DNA of 14,138 bases from CAZVLQ01 sp964628185 (lineage in GTDB: Bacteria > Pseudomonadota > Zetaproteobacteria > Mariprofundales > Mariprofundaceae). This document shows positions 13,004 through 14,138 of the stretch, piece after piece. Where the stretch lies: contig CAZVLQ010000034.1 of the NCBI GenBank assembly GCA_964628185.1, positions 1 through 14,138 of the forward strand. The letters run 5' to 3'. The stretch's first letter is position 1. Each line of letters starts with the position of its first letter. Below the pieces are notes generated by a model. The model worked only from the letters and a program-made list of their open reading frames with translations, had not been told where the DNA came from and made no database searches. Made by a program: the position numbers and the translations under genes.

Positions 13004-13546
13004 ATGCCTGACGCCCTGAATCTGGTCTGGATGGACCTGGAAATGACCGGTCTGGATCCCGAAACGGATACCATTCTTGAAATAGCCACCATTATTACGG
13101 ACAAGGATCTGAATATCCTTGCCGAGGGGCCGAATCCGGCCATCCATCATGAAAAGAAGTCGCTGGATGAAATGAACGCATGGTGCAGGAAGCAGCATGC
13201 AGCATCGGGATTGAGCCGGCGGGTGCTTGCATCGGAGATTTCCATGGCCGGAGCGGAAGCCGAAACGCTTGCCTTTGTCCGGCAGTATGTCCCTGAACGG
13301 AGCTCGCCCCTGTGCGGCAATTCCATTCATCAGGACCGGCGTTTTCTCGTGCGTTACATGCCGAAGCTGGAAGCATGGCTGCATTACCGAAACATTGATG
13401 TCAGCACGATCAAGGAATTGTCCAGGCGCTGGTACCCGGCCATTAAACCGCCGCTCAAGGAAGGAGCGCATCTGGCCATGGACGACGTGCGCGAATCCAT
13501 CGCTGAACTGCGCCATTACAGGGAGCATATTTTCAGACCGGTCTGA
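13004..13546 (+). CDS. orn: Oligoribonuclease Orn
   Basis: The 180-aa DEDDh 3'-5' exoribonuclease degrades short RNAs, chiefly dinucleotides such as pGpG, in the cytoplasm. The metal-binding residues are visible: Asp11 and Glu13 in VWMDLEMTGL, Asp111 in GNSIHQDRRFL, and His156/Asp161 in HLAMDDVRES. LEIATIITD, KSLDEMNAWC and STIKELSRRWYP are family signatures, and the length is typical. The ATG at 13004 follows the pdxB stop by 11 nt with no clear Shine-Dalgarno, which again suggests coupled translation within the operon. No oddities are seen in the sequence. Confidence 0.97.
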   Translation: MPDALNLVWMDLEMTGLDPETDTILEIATIITDKDLNILAEGPNPAIHHEKKSLDEMNAWCRKQHAASGLSRRVLASEISMAGAEAETLAFVRQYVPERSSPLCGNSIHQDRRFLVRYMPKLEAWLHYRNIDVSTIKELSRRWYPAIKPPLKEGAHLAMDDVRESIAELRHYREHIFRPV

Positions 13547-13612
13547 TGCTGGAAATTGCCCCCTTCTTGTTCTATCCTAACAATGGAAGGTCAATCAGAT
13601 GGAGGAGATGAA

Positions 13613-13825
13613 ATGTTCCTGAAAGATAAGCAAAGTGGCGATCTGGTCGAGGTGCTGGACCCGAGGGAAATGTTCAATCCGGCCTCGAGCACCATGAAAG
13701 TACGTTATCAGGCGGGTGAAGAGGTTGGCGAACCCACCGATGTGGAAAAGGCGAATCTTGAATTTCCTTCCGGTGAAGAATTGCCGAGATGCTGGCTTGA
13801 TCCGCATTATCGCGTAAAATTCTAG
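13613..13825 (+). CDS. Small conserved acidic protein (70 aa), unknown function
   Basis: The 70-aa product starts MFLKDKQSGDLVEVLDPREM and ends with LEFPSGEELPRCWLDPHYRV plus KF. It is acidic, has a single Cys, no signal peptide and no membrane segment. From memory, similar 70-residue proteins with the SGDLVEVLD and SGE.LPRCWLDPHYR blocks occur in Gammaproteobacteria, sometimes under an unsupported acetyltransferase label. It is too short for a GNAT domain. The ATG at 13613 has an excellent ribosome site (GGAGGAG, 5-nt spacing), better than any other gene here, suggesting abundant expression. In-frame ATGs at 13556 and 13583 would add a tail with no ribosome site. It is the last gene before a strong terminator. 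Confidence 0.88.
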   Translation: MFLKDKQSGDLVEVLDPREMFNPASSTMKVRYQAGEEVGEPTDVEKANLEFPSGEELPRCWLDPHYRVKF

Positions 13826-13849
13826 CGCCGCTCCGTTTGTAACCGTCAT

Positions 13850-13883
13850 GGGCCATGCCGTCGTACCGCATGGCTCCGTTTTT
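13850..13883 (+). terminator. Intrinsic terminator after the 70-aa gene
   Basis: GGGCCATGC pairs with GCATGGCTC (9 bp including one G-U) around a 9-nt loop, followed by CG and five T. It lies 25 nt after the stop codon at 13825 and should end transcription of the long plus-strand gene run before the tRNA gene. Confidence 0.75.
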
Positions 13884-13907
13884 GTCCATCCGGGCGATGA
13901 AAACTGC

Positions 13908-13936
13908 TTGCATCCCGCCACCTTAGACAGAATAAT
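13908..13936 (+). promoter_or_regulatory. Candidate promoter of tRNA-Phe
   Basis: A weak TTGCAT (-35) and AATAAT (-10, five of six matches) are spaced by exactly 17 bp. Transcription would start near 13943, about 20 nt before the tRNA. The bases after the -10 are C/G-rich (ccggcctccctcgc), a discriminator type typical of stable-RNA promoters under stringent control. The rest of 13884-13963 has no gene. Confidence 0.5.
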
Positions 13937-13963
13937 CCGGCCTCCCTCGCAGGCATGCAACAT

Positions 13964-14039
13964 GGCCAGGTAGCTCAGTCGGTAGAGCAGTGGACTGAAA
14001 ATCCTCGTGTCGACAGTTCGATTCTGTCCCTGGCCACCA
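13964..14039 (+). tRNA. tRNA-Phe (anticodon GAA)
   Basis: The 76-nt cloverleaf is complete. The acceptor GGCCAGG/CCTGGCC is 7 of 7 paired. The D arm is GCTC-AGTCGGTA-GAGC. The anticodon loop CTGAAAA has GAA at 13997-13999. The variable loop is GTGTC. The T arm is GACAG-TTCGATT-CTGTC. A encoded at the discriminator is followed by CCA in the genome. The anticodon stem has one unusual T-T (U-U) opposition at the 28:42 pair (GTGGA against TCCTC). A short T-rich stretch follows. Confidence 0.97.
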
Positions 14040-14071
14040 TCTTTTTCTATTATATTACAAGTACTTATGCG

Positions 14072-14077
14072 TATAAT
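14072..14077 (+). promoter_or_regulatory. Consensus -10 box downstream of tRNA-Phe
   Basis: A perfect TATAAT is followed by a G/C-rich discriminator (tcgcgccgcg). No good -35 lies 16-18 bp upstream, where the DNA is AT-rich, though a TG lies close upstream of the -10. It may drive a gene or stable RNA beginning near the window edge. The remainder to 14138 shows no recognisable gene. The small palindrome gccgaaattcggc at 14105-14117 has too short a loop to count as a terminator. Confidence 0.35.
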
Positions 14078-14138
14078 TCGCGCCGCGCAAGTTCGTCTAG
14101 ATACGCCGAAATTCGGCCAAATGGCACTCTCAGTGAAT

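Noticed and set aside
12451..13143. Antisense open frame of 230 codons across pdxB and orn
   Set aside because: It is Arg/Pro/Ala-rich, spans two well-identified plus-strand genes and has no ribosome site or motif.
13964..14138. Integration site of a mobile element at the tRNA-Phe 3' end
   Set aside because: tRNA genes are frequent attachment sites, but no integrase gene and no direct repeat of the tRNA 3' end is visible within the window.

Overview
The window looks like chromosomal DNA from a GC-rich, Gram-negative proteobacterium. LpoA-like, DolP, PdxB, YraN, RsmI and Orn genes together fit the Gammaproteobacteria best. A free-standing RfaE2 (HldC) is more usual in other proteobacterial classes, so the exact lineage is uncertain. 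Almost all DNA is coding, and many genes overlap by 4 nt (ATGA or GTGA), which implies tight operons.

Left part, minus strand (83-3387): a type IV pilus minor-pilin operon reads leftward as fimT, pilV, pilW, pilX, with all three junctions overlapping as ATGA. No pilY1 follows pilX. After a roughly 100-nt gap holding a perfect TGTGA-N6-TCACA site and a 5'-UTR hairpin comes a secreted Asp/Asn-repeat protein of unknown function (83-709).

Centre (3368-7795): divergent from fimT is mrcA (PBP1A). It converges on a gene for an LpoA-like penicillin-binding-protein activator, so a peptidoglycan synthase lies beside its probable regulator. The 84 nt between them form a long imperfect palindrome built of 7-bp units. 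Related degenerate 7-bp arrays lie at 8-28, 2203-2300 and 2831-2872. Two of these encode parts of the prepilin leader peptides of PilW and PilV.

Right part, plus strand (7794-13825): rsmI starts divergently from the activator gene, and the two start codons share the tetranucleotide CATG. Then follow yraN, gmhA, an unrecognised 317-aa protein that may have a deoxyhypusine-synthase-like fold, a 43-aa single-span membrane protein, dolP, rfaE2, pdxB, orn and a 70-aa acidic protein. From memory, the core (activator/rsmI/yraN/gmhA/dolP) matches a common gammaproteobacterial layout. The 317-aa gene and the 43-aa ORF are extra pieces between gmhA and dolP. Themes are envelope assembly (PBP1A, activator, DolP, ADP-heptose precursors for LPS), RNA metabolism (RsmI, Orn) and vitamin B6 synthesis (PdxB). 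A good intrinsic terminator at 13850-13883 closes this run, followed by tRNA-Phe(GAA) with its own promoter.

The most interesting items are the heptamer arrays in prepilin leaders and between convergent genes, the 317-aa gene in a heptose-precursor cluster, and the 43-aa membrane ORF whose stop codon lies in the loop of a terminator-like hairpin. I found no CRISPR array, insertion sequence, phage gene or rRNA.
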